Positions 35,073 through 44,005 of a stretch of DNA of 64,000 nucleotides are shown here, piece by piece; position 1 is the first letter of the stretch, and every line of letters begins with the position of its first letter. Origin of the DNA: BRHc4a sp049323755. Lineage in GTDB: Bacteria > Bacillota > Desulfotomaculia > Desulfotomaculales > Desulfocucumaceae. A model generated the notes under the pieces. That model made no database searches and was not told the origin of the DNA. It worked only from the letters and a program-made list of their open reading frames with translations. The DNA is taken from NCBI GenBank assembly GCA_049323755.1, contig JBMOPE010000006.1, positions 62,001-126,000 on the forward strand, given 5' to 3'. A program made the translations under genes and the position numbers.

Positions 35073-36980
35073 TTATATTTTCTTTGATGCTATTTCTTCT
35101 TTTATACGGGCAACAAAACCCTCAAGCCCCATTGAGCCCAAATCACCGGCAGAGCGGTGACGGGCCGCCACTGCACCGTTTTCAGACTCCCGGTCCCCCA
35201 CTACCAGCATGTAAGGAATTTTTTGACCCTGGGCCTCGCGTATTTTGTAGTTAACCTTCTCATTCCTGTCATCAAGCTCAACCCTTATATCTTCTTGGTC
35301 AAGCCTGGCCATAACTTTTTTGGCGTACTCAACGTGCCTGTCGGTTATAGGCAGCACCCTGGCCTGGACCGGTGCCAGCCAGACCGGAAACGCCCCGGCG
35401 AAGTGCTCTGTAAGGATACCGATAAATCGCTCCATACTCCCAAACACTGTCCGGTGAATCATAACAGGGCGGTGCTTTTGACCGTCTTCCCCCACATAGG
35501 TCAGGTCAAATTTTTCGGGCATCTGAAAGTCCAGCTGGATGGTCCCGCACTGCCAGGTCCTCCCCAGGCAGTCTTCCAGATGAAAATCAATCTTGGGCCC
35601 GTAGAAGGCTCCGTCTCCCTCGTTAACCTTAAAATCCATATTCATTGCCTTAAGGGCGTCTTCAAGGGCACTGGTGGCTATTTCCCAGATTTCATCCGAC
35701 CCCATTGCCTTTTCCGGCTTCGTGGAGAGCTCAACCTTATATTTAAATCCAAAAACTCCGTAAATATAATCCACCAGGTCGATAACTCCCATTATTTCAT
35801 CCTTTATCTGGCTCGGAAGCATATATATGTGGGCGTCGTCCTGCGTAAAGCAGCGAACCCTCATAAGACCGTGCAGCGCCCCGGAAAGCTCGTGACGGTG
35901 AACAAGACCCAGTTCAGCCATGCGGATGGGGAGCTCACGGTAGCTGTGCAGCCTGCTCTTGTATACCAGTATGCCTCCAGGGCAGTTCATTGGCTTTACC
36001 GAATAATCCAGCTCATCTATTTTGGTAAAGTACATATTCTCCCTGTAATGGTCCCAGTGCCCGGATCTCTCCCAAAGGGCGCGGTTGAGAATAATGGGGG
36101 TCCTTATCTCATGATAGCCCCTCTTACGGTGCACTTCACGCCAAAATTTTTCCAGCTCGTTCCTTAGAACCATCCCTTTGGGGTGAAAGAAGGGAAACCC
36201 TGGCCCCTCATCCTGTATGCTGAACAGGTCCAGCTCAGCTCCCAATTTCCGGTGATCCCTCTTTTTGGCCTCTTCGATCCTGGCAAGGTGTTCCTCCAGC
36301 ATACTCTTTTTTGGGAAGGAGGTTCCGTACACCCTCTGCAGCATTTTGTTCTTCTCGCTGCCACGCCAGTATGCCCCGGCCAGGCTCGTCAGCTTTATTG
36401 ATTTGAGCCTCCCGGTTGATGGGACATGCGGCCCTGCGCAGAGATCGGTAAAGCTCCCCTGGCTGTAACAGGATATCGCGGCCTCCTCAGGAAGGTCGTT
36501 TATAAGCTCGACCTTGTAGTTTTCCCCCGCCTTTTCAAAGAAATTAACAGATTCTTTCCTTTCCATGTCTGTCCTTTTAAAGGGCAGGTTGGCCTTAATT
36601 ATTGCTTCCATCTCGGCCTGTATCTTTTCTAACATCTCCGGGGTGAATTTCACGGGAGAGTCAAAATCATAATAAAAGCCATCTGCTATGGCCGGCCCTA
36701 TAGCCAGCTTTGTACCGGGAAAAAGATTCTGTACGGCCTGGGCCAGTACGTGGGAGGTGCTGTGGCGAAATGTCTGCCTGCCCTCCTCGTCATCAAAAGA
36801 AAAGAATTCAACACTGGCGTCTTTCTGCAGGGGAGTTGAAAGGTCCACAAGCTTTCCGTCCAGGGAAGCTACCAGGGCTTCTTTTCCCAAACGCCCGCTG
36901 ATGCTTGCAGCCACCTCGGCCAGGGTGGTCCCCTCCTTATATTCTCTTGAACTTCCGTCCTTTAAAGTAACCTTTACCAC
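35073..36980 (-). CDS. thrS: threonine--tRNA ligase
   Basis: 635 residues, full length. TGS domain (VTLKDGSSREYKEGTTLAEV), editing domain with HSTSHVLAQAV and the HYC-type zinc region (SQGSFTDLCAGPHVPSTG), class II core with YSVKPMNCPGGILVYKS (zinc Cys), and anticodon-binding domain (FPVWLAPVQARVLPI). Read from a strong promoter through a Thr T-box leader. Confidence 0.97.
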   Translation of the reverse strand: MVKVTLKDGSSREYKEGTTLAEVAASISGRLGKEALVASLDGKLVDLSTPLQKDASVEFFSFDDEEGRQTFRHSTSHVLAQAVQNLFPGTKLAIGPAIADGFYYDFDSPVKFTPEMLEKIQAEMEAIIKANLPFKRTDMERKESVNFFEKAGENYKVELINDLPEEAAISCYSQGSFTDLCAGPHVPSTGRLKSIKLTSLAGAYWRGSEKNKMLQRVYGTSFPKKSMLEEHLARIEEAKKRDHRKLGAELDLFSIQDEGPGFPFFHPKGMVLRNELEKFWREVHRKRGYHEIRTPIILNRALWERSGHWDHYRENMYFTKIDELDYSVKPMNCPGGILVYKSRLHSYRELPIRMAELGLVHRHELSGALHGLMRVRCFTQDDAHIYMLPSQIKDEIMGVIDLVDYIYGVFGFKYKVELSTKPEKAMGSDEIWEIATSALEDALKAMNMDFKVNEGDGAFYGPKIDFHLEDCLGRTWQCGTIQLDFQMPEKFDLTYVGEDGQKHRPVMIHRTVFGSMERFIGILTEHFAGAFPVWLAPVQARVLPITDRHVEYAKKVMARLDQEDIRVELDDRNEKVNYKIREAQGQKIPYMLVVGDRESENGAVAARHRSAGDLGSMGLEGFVARIKEEIASKKI

Positions 36981-37104
36981 GATAATTCTCCTCCTTATTT
37001 ACTACTAAAGCAAAGGGGGACACCCCCCTAGACCCCCCGTATAGCCAGGATATGTGCATGCAGAACGCTTATTAGCTTCTTTTTCCCGGCTATATCTTTT
37101 TGGG

Positions 37105-37378
37105 GCTGCGTAAAAAATAGTAAACCCGTCCCAACAAATTGCTGGGACGGGTATTTATTTTACCCGCGGTTCCACCCGGCTTGAGCTGTAAAGCTCCGCT
37201 TTCGAATGCGGTTATCGCCCGCCTACGGCCCGCCTTAATAGACTTTGGGGCGGCTGCTCCCGGGTGGTCTTCGGCCTGCTGATCCAAGGGGTGTGCTTAC
37301 AGCCTGCGGCACTCCCTCTCTGTCAAGGTCATATTGGCTTACTCTCCCGTTCATAGCGTTTCTTTGTAGTCTTTGTTG
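37105..37378 (-). promoter_or_regulatory. T-box leader (Thr) of thrS
   Basis: Minus strand: T-box core GGGTGGAACCGCGG (complement 37174-37187), followed by a terminator CCCGTCCCAGC / TTGGGACGGG (37124-37150) and T-run. Upstream GAAGACCACC gives ACC as Thr specifier (37263-37268). It makes thrS expression respond to uncharged tRNA-Thr. Confidence 0.92.
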
Positions 37379-37407
37379 ATTATATTTTAGAAAACGAACA
37401 ATGTCAA
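37379..37407 (-). promoter_or_regulatory. promoter of the thrS T-box transcript
   Basis: TTGACA (complement 37402-37407), 17-bp spacer and TATAAT (complement 37379-37384) on the minus strand: both hexamers perfect. Confidence 0.85.
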
Positions 37408-37433
37408 CCGCCCTAAAAATCGCAGGCTTGTCC

Positions 37434-37478
37434 TTGACAAGCCCGGCCTGGAATATTATGATAATGATATTCATTTTC
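37434..37478 (+). promoter_or_regulatory. promoter with Fur-like operator ahead of the HD-GYP gene
   Basis: TTGACA (37434-37439), 17 bp, TATGAT (37457-37462). Overlapping and following the -10, GATAATGATATTCATTTTC (37460-37478) agrees with the classical 19-bp Fur box at 17 positions. Iron (or other Fur-family metal) control of the downstream regulator is inferred. Confidence 0.65.
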
Positions 37479-37518
37479 ATAATATTGCCACTCTAAAATA
37501 TCTTTGGGGAGGATAAAT

Positions 37519-38706
37519 GTGATAGACCGTCATTCCCATTATTTAATGAATAATGTCAACCAGGAACTCCTTATTAATGAGCTAGATAAGCAGAACAAAT
37601 ACCTGAGGAATCTGACAAACCAGCTACAGGACAGAATTAACGAACTTTCATTTCTCCAGGAAGTTCTAAATAACCTGATAAAAAGCCATGACCCTGAAGG
37701 TACAATAAAAGCCATCCTGGACATGGCCATTACAATTACCGGAAGTGAGGCCGGTTATGTTATGTTGAAGGAGGCTAACACAAATAAATTAAAAATAATA
37801 TCCTTCCGTGGAGAATTTAATCAGTACATCAATGACTTCTTCCAACAAAGTCACTACATACTTCAGATGTGCTCTTCACCGGAGATTACATTGCTGTCAC
37901 AGGGCAATTCAGTATTTGACTTACTGAATAAAAAAGATAAGTTGTTACGCTCACTGATGGCTGTGCCGCTGAGAACGGAACATATCACCATAGGGCTAAT
38001 TATATTAATGCACCGTCACTGTGGACAGGAAAACCACTCGATTGAATATACAGAAAAGCAAAGTGCAACTATAAAGGAATTTGCCGGTCAGGCCGCTTTA
38101 ATCCTGGACAGCACACTGCTAAAGATTGAGAAGGGAAAAAAAGACGCTTATTTAAAATCAATAATTGCCCTTTCATCTGCAATTGACGCAAAAGATTCAT
38201 ATACCCGGAACCATTCCCGGAATGTAACCAGATATTCTTATGCACTTGGACGTCAATTGGGGCTGTCTCCAAAGGAACTCTTAAATATACAGTATGGTTC
38301 CATTTTGCATGATATTGGAAAAATAGGGATCCCCGATGCAATACTTAATAAAGCTGGGCGCCTTTCAGCCGATGAGTATAACAAAATAAAAGAACATCCT
38401 TTAATCGGCGCCAATATACTGGCGCCAATGGATTTCCTTCAAGATGCAATTAAAATTGTGAGGCATCATCATGAGCGCTACGGCGGAAACGGATATCCAG
38501 ACGGAATAAAGGGGGAGTCTATACCCTACGGGGCACGTATTGTCAGTATTGCAGACTCATGGGACGCAATGACTTCCAACCGCTCCTACCGGCGGGCAAT
38601 GACCCAGCCGGATTCAATCCGGGAATTGCAGGAGGGAGCCGGTGAACAATTCGACCCTCCAATGGTTAAATGCTTTATTCAACTTATAAAAGAAAATATT
38701 ATATAA
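37519..38706 (+). CDS. GAF and HD-GYP domain protein, putative cyclic-di-GMP phosphodiesterase
   Basis: 395 residues from GTG at 37519, six bases after GGGGAGG; an upstream TTG in frame is rejected. A coiled coil (~10-50) precedes a GAF domain (~55-195), then an HD-GYP domain: SSAIDAKDSYTRNHSRNVT, ILHDIGKIGIPDAIL (metal-binding HD), HHERYGGNGYPDGIKG (GYP). Such enzymes break cyclic-di-GMP to pGpG or GMP. It stands alone, with a Fur-like box on its promoter. Confidence 0.9.
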   Translation: MIDRHSHYLMNNVNQELLINELDKQNKYLRNLTNQLQDRINELSFLQEVLNNLIKSHDPEGTIKAILDMAITITGSEAGYVMLKEANTNKLKIISFRGEFNQYINDFFQQSHYILQMCSSPEITLLSQGNSVFDLLNKKDKLLRSLMAVPLRTEHITIGLIILMHRHCGQENHSIEYTEKQSATIKEFAGQAALILDSTLLKIEKGKKDAYLKSIIALSSAIDAKDSYTRNHSRNVTRYSYALGRQLGLSPKELLNIQYGSILHDIGKIGIPDAILNKAGRLSADEYNKIKEHPLIGANILAPMDFLQDAIKIVRHHHERYGGNGYPDGIKGESIPYGARIVSIADSWDAMTSNRSYRRAMTQPDSIRELQEGAGEQFDPPMVKCFIQLIKENII

Positions 38707-38716
38707 CTTTTTATCT

Positions 38717-39328
38717 TTATTTACCTATAACGAATAGGTACAATATGATAACCTGAACAAGACCTATCAAAAACCCGAGGATGCCTCCCAGTAATTCTAT
38801 ATGCTTTAATTCCCTTGCCGAAACTGAAAGAATAACCTGCTCAAGCCTGTCCAGGGAAAAATTATTTACCTTCTCCTCCACTATAGACTGGAAGCTTACG
38901 GTCTCCTTCAAAGTAACGCTGAATCTTGCCAGGGACTCTTCAAGTACTGCTGGTATTTCCTTTCTTATCTGGTCTGTTATAATGTCTGAGACAGTTGTCT
39001 TTACGGAGTGCGGCACAAATATAGGAATCATGTCCATGATCCTGGCCCTGATAGACCGGGCCACGGCCCAGGAAATACTGTCCATGACATCCCCCGATTT
39101 CATAGCCTTGACCAAATCATCCACCGATAGCAGCTCGTTTTCAACAACCTGCCCTATGCTTCTGGCTATTTCAGCCCGCCTCTTCGGAACAACCCCCTGC
39201 AAGGTATAGCCTAAAATACTAACCGGATTGTGCGGCCTGAAAATAAGCTTAACCGCGATCCAGTTGGTCAGCCACCCAATGCCCGCCCCGATAATGGGAA
39301 GGCTGATCAGATAAATAATGTCCTCCAT
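38717..39328 (-). CDS. DUF445 family membrane protein
   Basis: 203 residues. N-terminal hydrophobic helix with GAGIGWLTNWIAVKLIFRP, then GYTLQGVVPKRRAEIARSIG, the DUF445 signature, a long soluble helical middle, and a C-terminal helix (GILGFLIGLVQVIILYLFV). Function unknown; related to Bacillus YheB. Convergent with the HD-GYP gene, ending ten bases from it. Confidence 0.85.
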   Translation of the reverse strand: MEDIIYLISLPIIGAGIGWLTNWIAVKLIFRPHNPVSILGYTLQGVVPKRRAEIARSIGQVVENELLSVDDLVKAMKSGDVMDSISWAVARSIRARIMDMIPIFVPHSVKTTVSDIITDQIRKEIPAVLEESLARFSVTLKETVSFQSIVEEKVNNFSLDRLEQVILSVSARELKHIELLGGILGFLIGLVQVIILYLFVIGK

Positions 39329-39424
39329 ATAATTCTCGCCCCCACGGTATTTTAACAGGAAAACCGATTAAATTAAACATTTTCTTATTAAATTATCCAT
39401 ACAGAATATTCTCCTATAGCTAAA

Positions 39425-39450
39425 TAAAAAAACCAGGCTATTAACCTGGT
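39425..39450 (-). terminator. terminator of the ytxC-like gene
   Basis: Minus strand ACCAGG-TTAATAG-CCTGGT hairpin (39432-39450) followed by a seven-base T-run, 29 bp after the ytxC stop. Confidence 0.8.
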
Positions 39451-39478
39451 CGAGGATTAGTTGCCGGAGTCTTGCGTT

Positions 39479-40366
39479 TTAATTTTTGTCGGTAGAACAA
39501 AGATCACACCCCCGGCAAAGGTTTACCCGGTTCGAAAAAATATTCTTAATGGTATCCAGCGTATTTGTAAGACTTTCTTCCTTACCGGAATGAAATATTA
39601 TTTCCCGTGGGGCAATAGTTATGAGAGCGCTTATCAGCAGGTCCTCGTAATTAATCTCACTCTCAATAAGATCAATTATAAAACCCTCCAGGTAGGCGCT
39701 GTTTACCACCCTGTGCTGTTCGTCATAAAGCATGAAATTCCCGTTGGGCTTCATAACAACATTTATAAGCTCAGTTCTTGAGTCCTGAATATCCACAAAA
39801 TATTTTAAAAGCTGGATAAACTCCTGGTATTCCTTATCCATCAGGAAATCATCCACCGCTTTGTCTGCGGCCTCCTGGAGTTCATTTATGTATTCCTTCA
39901 GCCTGAAACGTATAAAACCATCAACAACAATCAGGTCGTAATTGTTTAAAAAATCTTTTATCTTCGATAGAATCCTTCTTTTTTTCCTCACCCTGATCAT
40001 ATAGTCATTGTGATCTGAATCTTCCAGGTACCGCAGCGCGTTTTGAAAAATGGTGTCCCGCTCTTGTTCCCCGAAATAGTAATAATTTTCCCTTATTATA
40101 TCTATCAATATTGCATACTGCCATTTGTACATAATAAGGTCAGAAAGAACTTCCGCTATGTATGTTTTGAAAAGAGCCAAGGTTTCTTCCTCACTTCTCA
40201 GGGTTCGGCCGCTTACGCTACAGGATAAAAAGGTGTACTTCCCGGCGGGATTCTCTTCTATCCTAAGCTTTACTCCTCTGTCTTCCAGTGTTTTCAGGTC
40301 ATTTGTCAGCCGGCCCTTTACAAGATCAATGTGATTGGATGCTCCGATGGAAATGGAATGAACCAT
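39479..40366 (-). CDS. ytxC: YtxC-like putative sporulation protein
   Basis: 295 residues from ATG at 40366 (GGAG eight bases upstream; an earlier ATG at 40384 overlaps the site). Family-type stretches: YILIDIIRENYYYFGE-like acidic/aromatic helices, YVDIQDSRTELINVVMK and a terminal CRGCDLC Cys pair. YtxC is a conserved protein of spore formers with no known biochemical role; here Cys near the C-terminus may bind metal. Confidence 0.8.
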   Translation of the reverse strand: MVHSISIGASNHIDLVKGRLTNDLKTLEDRGVKLRIEENPAGKYTFLSCSVSGRTLRSEEETLALFKTYIAEVLSDLIMYKWQYAILIDIIRENYYYFGEQERDTIFQNALRYLEDSDHNDYMIRVRKKRRILSKIKDFLNNYDLIVVDGFIRFRLKEYINELQEAADKAVDDFLMDKEYQEFIQLLKYFVDIQDSRTELINVVMKPNGNFMLYDEQHRVVNSAYLEGFIIDLIESEINYEDLLISALITIAPREIIFHSGKEESLTNTLDTIKNIFSNRVNLCRGCDLCSTDKN

Positions 40367-40601
40367 AGCCCTCACTCCTTTCATTGCCTGTTGTGTGCTA
40401 TATTATATGACTTGCATAATTGGGGTATACAATTATAATTTGTTTGTAAAAGTATAAACAAAAAACTACAGACAAATGCCTTGAAAAAATTTTTGAAATT
40501 CCTATAACATGGAGAGTTTTTAAAACTTATAATACCTTTAAAAAACCTGTCAGTATAAAAAGATATTTAAAAAGCCACAAAATAATGTAAGTTCATAGAA
40601 T

Positions 40602-40621
40602 AAAAAACGCCCTTACGGGCG
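40602..40621 (-). terminator. terminator of the 58-residue small protein
   Basis: Minus strand CGCCC-GTAA-GGGCG (40608-40621) followed by six T. It lies 11 bp after the stop of the small gene. Confidence 0.8.
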
Positions 40622-40631
40622 GGTTTCAGTT

Positions 40632-40808
40632 TTATTCATTATGCTCCTCAGCATAAAAGCCTGGTATCTCACCGGGATCTCTCTTCAAATTTCGAGACAG
40701 CGGGATACCTTCATTCATTATTTCTGAAGAACGTCTGGCCAGATACTTAAAATCGGGGTCCGGTCTCATTTTAGTAACCATTTTTTTGTCTTCCCCCGGC
40801 TTATCCAA
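40632..40808 (-). CDS. small hypothetical protein (58 residues)
   Basis: Start TTG at 40808 with GGAGGTG eight bases upstream; stop TAA at 40632; terminator directly after. The product is charged and soluble (MRPDPDFKYLARRSSEIMNE, then IPLSRNLKRDPGEIPGFYA) with no Cys and no membrane segment. The strong ribosome site plus terminator make it a likely gene. Family not recognised. Confidence 0.6.
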   Translation of the reverse strand: MDKPGEDKKMVTKMRPDPDFKYLARRSSEIMNEGIPLSRNLKRDPGEIPGFYAEEHNE

Positions 40809-40919
40809 ATTATGAGCACCTCCATGATGAATTATGTAATAATAAAGCTTATATAAAAGGCTGCTTTATTATAATTCCCCGGATTTAAACTGCATAAACA
40901 CAAAGGAGGATTATAACTT

Positions 40920-41726
40920 TTGATTGAAACAGCTAAAATTATTGAAACGGCAAAGGAAGCTGTAATTTCAGCCGGAAGAATCATCAAAGACAGATTGGGA
41001 AGCACTTTCTGCACAGAGTTTAAGTCTTGCCCGGCAGATCTCGTAACCGAGGTCGACCGGCAGTCCCAGGAAGTAATACTTAATTGCCTCAGAAAAGCCT
41101 ATCCCGACCACATTTTTATAGCCGAGGAAGACTTTAAAGGTGAAAGCATTACACTGGATAACAGACCTGTCTGGTTTATAGACCCCCTTGATGGCACGAC
41201 AAATTTTGTTTTCGGAATACCTCTCTGCGCTGTAACCGCAGCACTGACAGTATCCGGAAAACCGGTGGCAGGCGTCACATACGACCCCTTCAGGGAAGAG
41301 CTGTACACTGCTGCAAGAGGTATGGGGGCATTTCGCAATGACTTCAGAATAAATGTGGACATAAGCCGGTCAAGGGTTGAACAAAGCCTTATTGCAACCG
41401 GATTTCCATCATCAGACAGCTTTAAGGATGAAATGTGGAAAGCAGATTTTAAAAAGATGTTTTATAACCCCCTAAACCTAAGGGCTTTTGGATCTGCTGC
41501 CCTTGAACTGGCCTACATAGCCTCCGGGAGACTGACAGGCTACTGGGAAGTCATGCTTAAGCCCTGGGATGTGGCAGCCGGAATACTCCTGGTGGAAGAA
41601 GCCGGAGGAAAAGTCAGCGATTTGTCAGGAAACACATTAAAACTCGGTAATTATGTGTCAATTGTTGCCAGTAACAGTCTTATTCATGATGAAATGATTA
41701 ATATGCTGGGATTTAATAACAGGTAA
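40920..41726 (+). CDS. inositol monophosphatase family protein
   Basis: 268 residues, TTG start after AAAGGAGG. Li+-sensitive phosphatase motifs: VTEVDRQSQEVI, FIAEEDF, WFIDPLDGTTNFVFGIP (metal site), and KPWDVAAGILLVEEAGGKVSD. Dephosphorylates myo-inositol phosphate or a related sugar phosphate; the exact substrate is unknown. Followed by the carbonic-anhydrase-like gene on the same strand. Confidence 0.93.
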   Translation: MIETAKIIETAKEAVISAGRIIKDRLGSTFCTEFKSCPADLVTEVDRQSQEVILNCLRKAYPDHIFIAEEDFKGESITLDNRPVWFIDPLDGTTNFVFGIPLCAVTAALTVSGKPVAGVTYDPFREELYTAARGMGAFRNDFRINVDISRSRVEQSLIATGFPSSDSFKDEMWKADFKKMFYNPLNLRAFGSAALELAYIASGRLTGYWEVMLKPWDVAAGILLVEEAGGKVSDLSGNTLKLGNYVSIVASNSLIHDEMINMLGFNNR

Positions 41727-41811
41727 TACCAGGGAGAATTTTTAGGGGTGACTTTTCTTGTTTTGTCTGGGATACTTTAAGTGGGATAATCATTTATCGA
41801 AAGGTGATAAA

Positions 41812-42348
41812 ATGAAAGAAGAGATAACAATGTACGGATACAAAGACTATTTACCGGAGGTAGATGAATCAGTATTTATTGCCCCGGGGTCAAGAATTGT
41901 GGGAAAAGTTAAAATAGGCCCATATTCCAGCGTTTGGTATAATACCGTGGTGCGGGGGGATGCTGACTTTGTTACTATAGGCAGCGGCACCAATATACAG
42001 GACAACTGTACCCTGCATGAGGATCCGGGATTTCCACTGGTTATAGGCAACAATATTTCGGTAGGCCATGGCTGCATTCTTCACGGGTGCACCATCGAGG
42101 ATAATGTTTTGGTAGGAATGGGTGCGATAATACTAAACGGAGCAAAAATAGGAGCAGGATCAGTGGTGGGAGCAGGTTCCCTGGTTGTACAGGGAATGGA
42201 AATCCCTCCGGGCCATCTGGTAATGGGCCTTCCAGCAAAAATAATAAGGCCCCTTGGTGTGGATGAGGCCTTAAATTTTCGCAACATGGCCGCGAGATAT
42301 AAACAAAGGTCCCAGTATATCCTGGGCAAAGGCCCCAGCCCCGACTAA
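41812..42348 (+). CDS. gamma-carbonic anhydrase-like hexapeptide-repeat protein
   Basis: 178 residues from ATG at 41812 behind AAAGGTGAT; the longer frame to 41758 lacks a ribosome site. Left-handed beta-helix repeats (SRIVGKVKIGPYSSVWYNTV, IGSGTNIQDNC, VGHGCILHGC, VGMGAIILNGAKIG) with the three zinc-ligand His positions (LHEDPG, VGHGCILHGC). YrdA/PaaY-type proteins bind metal; carbonic anhydrase activity is proven only for some. Confidence 0.9.
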   Translation: MKEEITMYGYKDYLPEVDESVFIAPGSRIVGKVKIGPYSSVWYNTVVRGDADFVTIGSGTNIQDNCTLHEDPGFPLVIGNNISVGHGCILHGCTIEDNVLVGMGAIILNGAKIGAGSVVGAGSLVVQGMEIPPGHLVMGLPAKIIRPLGVDEALNFRNMAARYKQRSQYILGKGPSPD

Positions 42349-42349
42349 A

Positions 42350-42423
42350 AACTGGTCGTCGGTCGTCAGGCGGCAGTCGTCAGCTTCCCAAATTCCGACT
42401 TCCGACGTCTGACAACTGACGTC
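42350..42423. repeat. GTCGGAAGTC-type dyad element
   Basis: Left CTGGTCGTCGGTCGTCAG, right TTCCGACTTCCGACGTCTG with GACAACTGACG. The right end reaches the stop codon of the helicase C-terminal gene (42423). Short member of the dyad-element family. Confidence 0.6.
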
Positions 42424-44000
42424 TATATCCCTGGTATGGCCACTTCATCACGGTCGATTGTGCGCCTTATGTTCTCCATCTGGATACGTAGTTCGGTGTC
42501 TTCACCGGCGGCACGCTCAATCTGCCTTAATAAATCTATTTCCCTCCTGATAATAGAGAAGATATCGCCTTCCTGAAGGTTTGACATGGCAAGCAGCTGC
42601 TCAAAAGAAGCCCCATCATACCATGCAGAAGCAAGAGGACCCGGCAGGGAGGACCATACACACAAGTTTTCCGGAACACCATTCCTCAATAAAGTTTTCC
42701 GGAAATTCTCAATCTCCCGGAGATTATACTGGCCTGGCTCAACACTGTCATCACGGCCAGGTATATAATCCACCCCGGCCAGAATGGCCGCCACCAGAGA
42801 CGGAGGCATATCCCTTATGTAGCCATTGAATGCAAGCTCTGTTACAAATAACTCCTGGACGTGTAGGTATAGTGAAAAAACCCCCCTTGGAAGAAGCTTC
42901 CTTCCATCAACAAAGGACATATCTTCAAGTAAGTCCCACATGGAGTTAAAATCTCTTTCGTAATCCCTGGCATGATTGCCAAGAATTCGTGCCCTTCGCT
43001 CAAGCCTTGACTTTTTTTCCAGCATGTCTATCTGCTTTTTTCTGGCGTCGCTACAGGCCCTGTGGTGGCATTTCTTCTGTGCGGCTTTAAGAAGAAGCCT
43101 TATTTCTTCTTTTCGCTCCCTTGTGCCGGGGCGACTCCTTTTATTCTTTCTGGAAAGGGTTCTCAGCTCTTTTTTAAGCTTCGAGCGAAGCATATAGCAT
43201 GCCGGTGTGTCCACCTCCCCGCAAAAAGCTTTTTCCATGGCAGACAGCTTTGTTCCCAATTCATTCAGTTCCTGTTTAATCCTTCTGCTTTCCCTGTTAT
43301 TCTGATAAACTGCCAGATTCTTTTCCAGGAAGAGAGTTATTTCATCGTCGGTTTTCCAGTGCAGGAGGCTTAATACTGTATTCGGGGAAATAGTAAGCCT
43401 GCCCCTGACAGGCTCTATGTCTTCTTCACTGAAGAACCCTGTTTGTTCCGGATAACGGTCATCTATTCGAACATAGACCTTCCCCACAGGATCATAACCT
43501 CTTCTACCGGCCCTTCCGGCCATCTGAAAAAATTCTCTGTTCATAAGACTTCTGAATTCTCTGCCGTCCCATTTCCTGCATGAGTCAAACACCGTGCTGG
43601 CAGCCGGAAAATTAACCCCTACTGCAAATGTTTCTGTACAGAAAAGTACATATATGAGCCTGGACTCATACAGCCTTTCAACTAAATCTTTAAGGGCCGG
43701 AGAAAGTCCAGCATGGTGATAGCCTATCCCCTGGGTAAGCAGTTGCCTTAACTTTGTCCTCCTTGGGCTGAACAGCCCCGGCTGCCCTTTTTCAGCTTCT
43801 GCTATAATATCTCTGACCTTGTTCTTTTCGTTATAATAGAGAAAATCCCACTCCTTACCCATTTCATCCGCCAAAAGCTCTGTTTTGCCCCGGCTGAATG
43901 TAAAGTACAGGGCAGGAAGATGTTCCTGAATGGCGTCAATTACTTCACTACAGGTCGGGCTTCCGCCCGTCACAGGAGACACTAATACCTTCACCACCAT
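42423..44000 (-). CDS. Ski2/Mtr4-like helicase, C-terminal part (RecA2, winged helix, DSHCT-like)
   Basis: 525 residues. Begins in the linker after RecA1 and carries RecA2 motifs (PALYFTFSRGKTELLA, GIGYHHAGLSPALKDLVERL, VLFCTETFAVGVNFPA, QMAGRAGRRGYDPVG), a basic Cys-containing insertion (~260-350) and a DSHCT-like helical end. It has no Walker A; that is in the separate gene just upstream. The ATG at 44000 is five bases after that gene's stop with no clear Shine-Dalgarno, so it depends on coupling, or the pair is a disrupted single gene. Likely RNA helicase with DNA or RNA quality-control role. Confidence 0.85.
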   Translation of the reverse strand: MVVKVLVSPVTGGSPTCSEVIDAIQEHLPALYFTFSRGKTELLADEMGKEWDFLYYNEKNKVRDIIAEAEKGQPGLFSPRRTKLRQLLTQGIGYHHAGLSPALKDLVERLYESRLIYVLFCTETFAVGVNFPAASTVFDSCRKWDGREFRSLMNREFFQMAGRAGRRGYDPVGKVYVRIDDRYPEQTGFFSEEDIEPVRGRLTISPNTVLSLLHWKTDDEITLFLEKNLAVYQNNRESRRIKQELNELGTKLSAMEKAFCGEVDTPACYMLRSKLKKELRTLSRKNKRSRPGTRERKEEIRLLLKAAQKKCHHRACSDARKKQIDMLEKKSRLERRARILGNHARDYERDFNSMWDLLEDMSFVDGRKLLPRGVFSLYLHVQELFVTELAFNGYIRDMPPSLVAAILAGVDYIPGRDDSVEPGQYNLREIENFRKTLLRNGVPENLCVWSSLPGPLASAWYDGASFEQLLAMSNLQEGDIFSIIRREIDLLRQIERAAGEDTELRIQMENIRRTIDRDEVAIPGI

Positions 44001-44005
44001 TTAAG

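Noticed and set aside
37090..37480. Two minus-strand frames of 65 and 81 residues
   Set aside because: They lie on the thrS T-box leader and its promoter, which explain the sequence fully.
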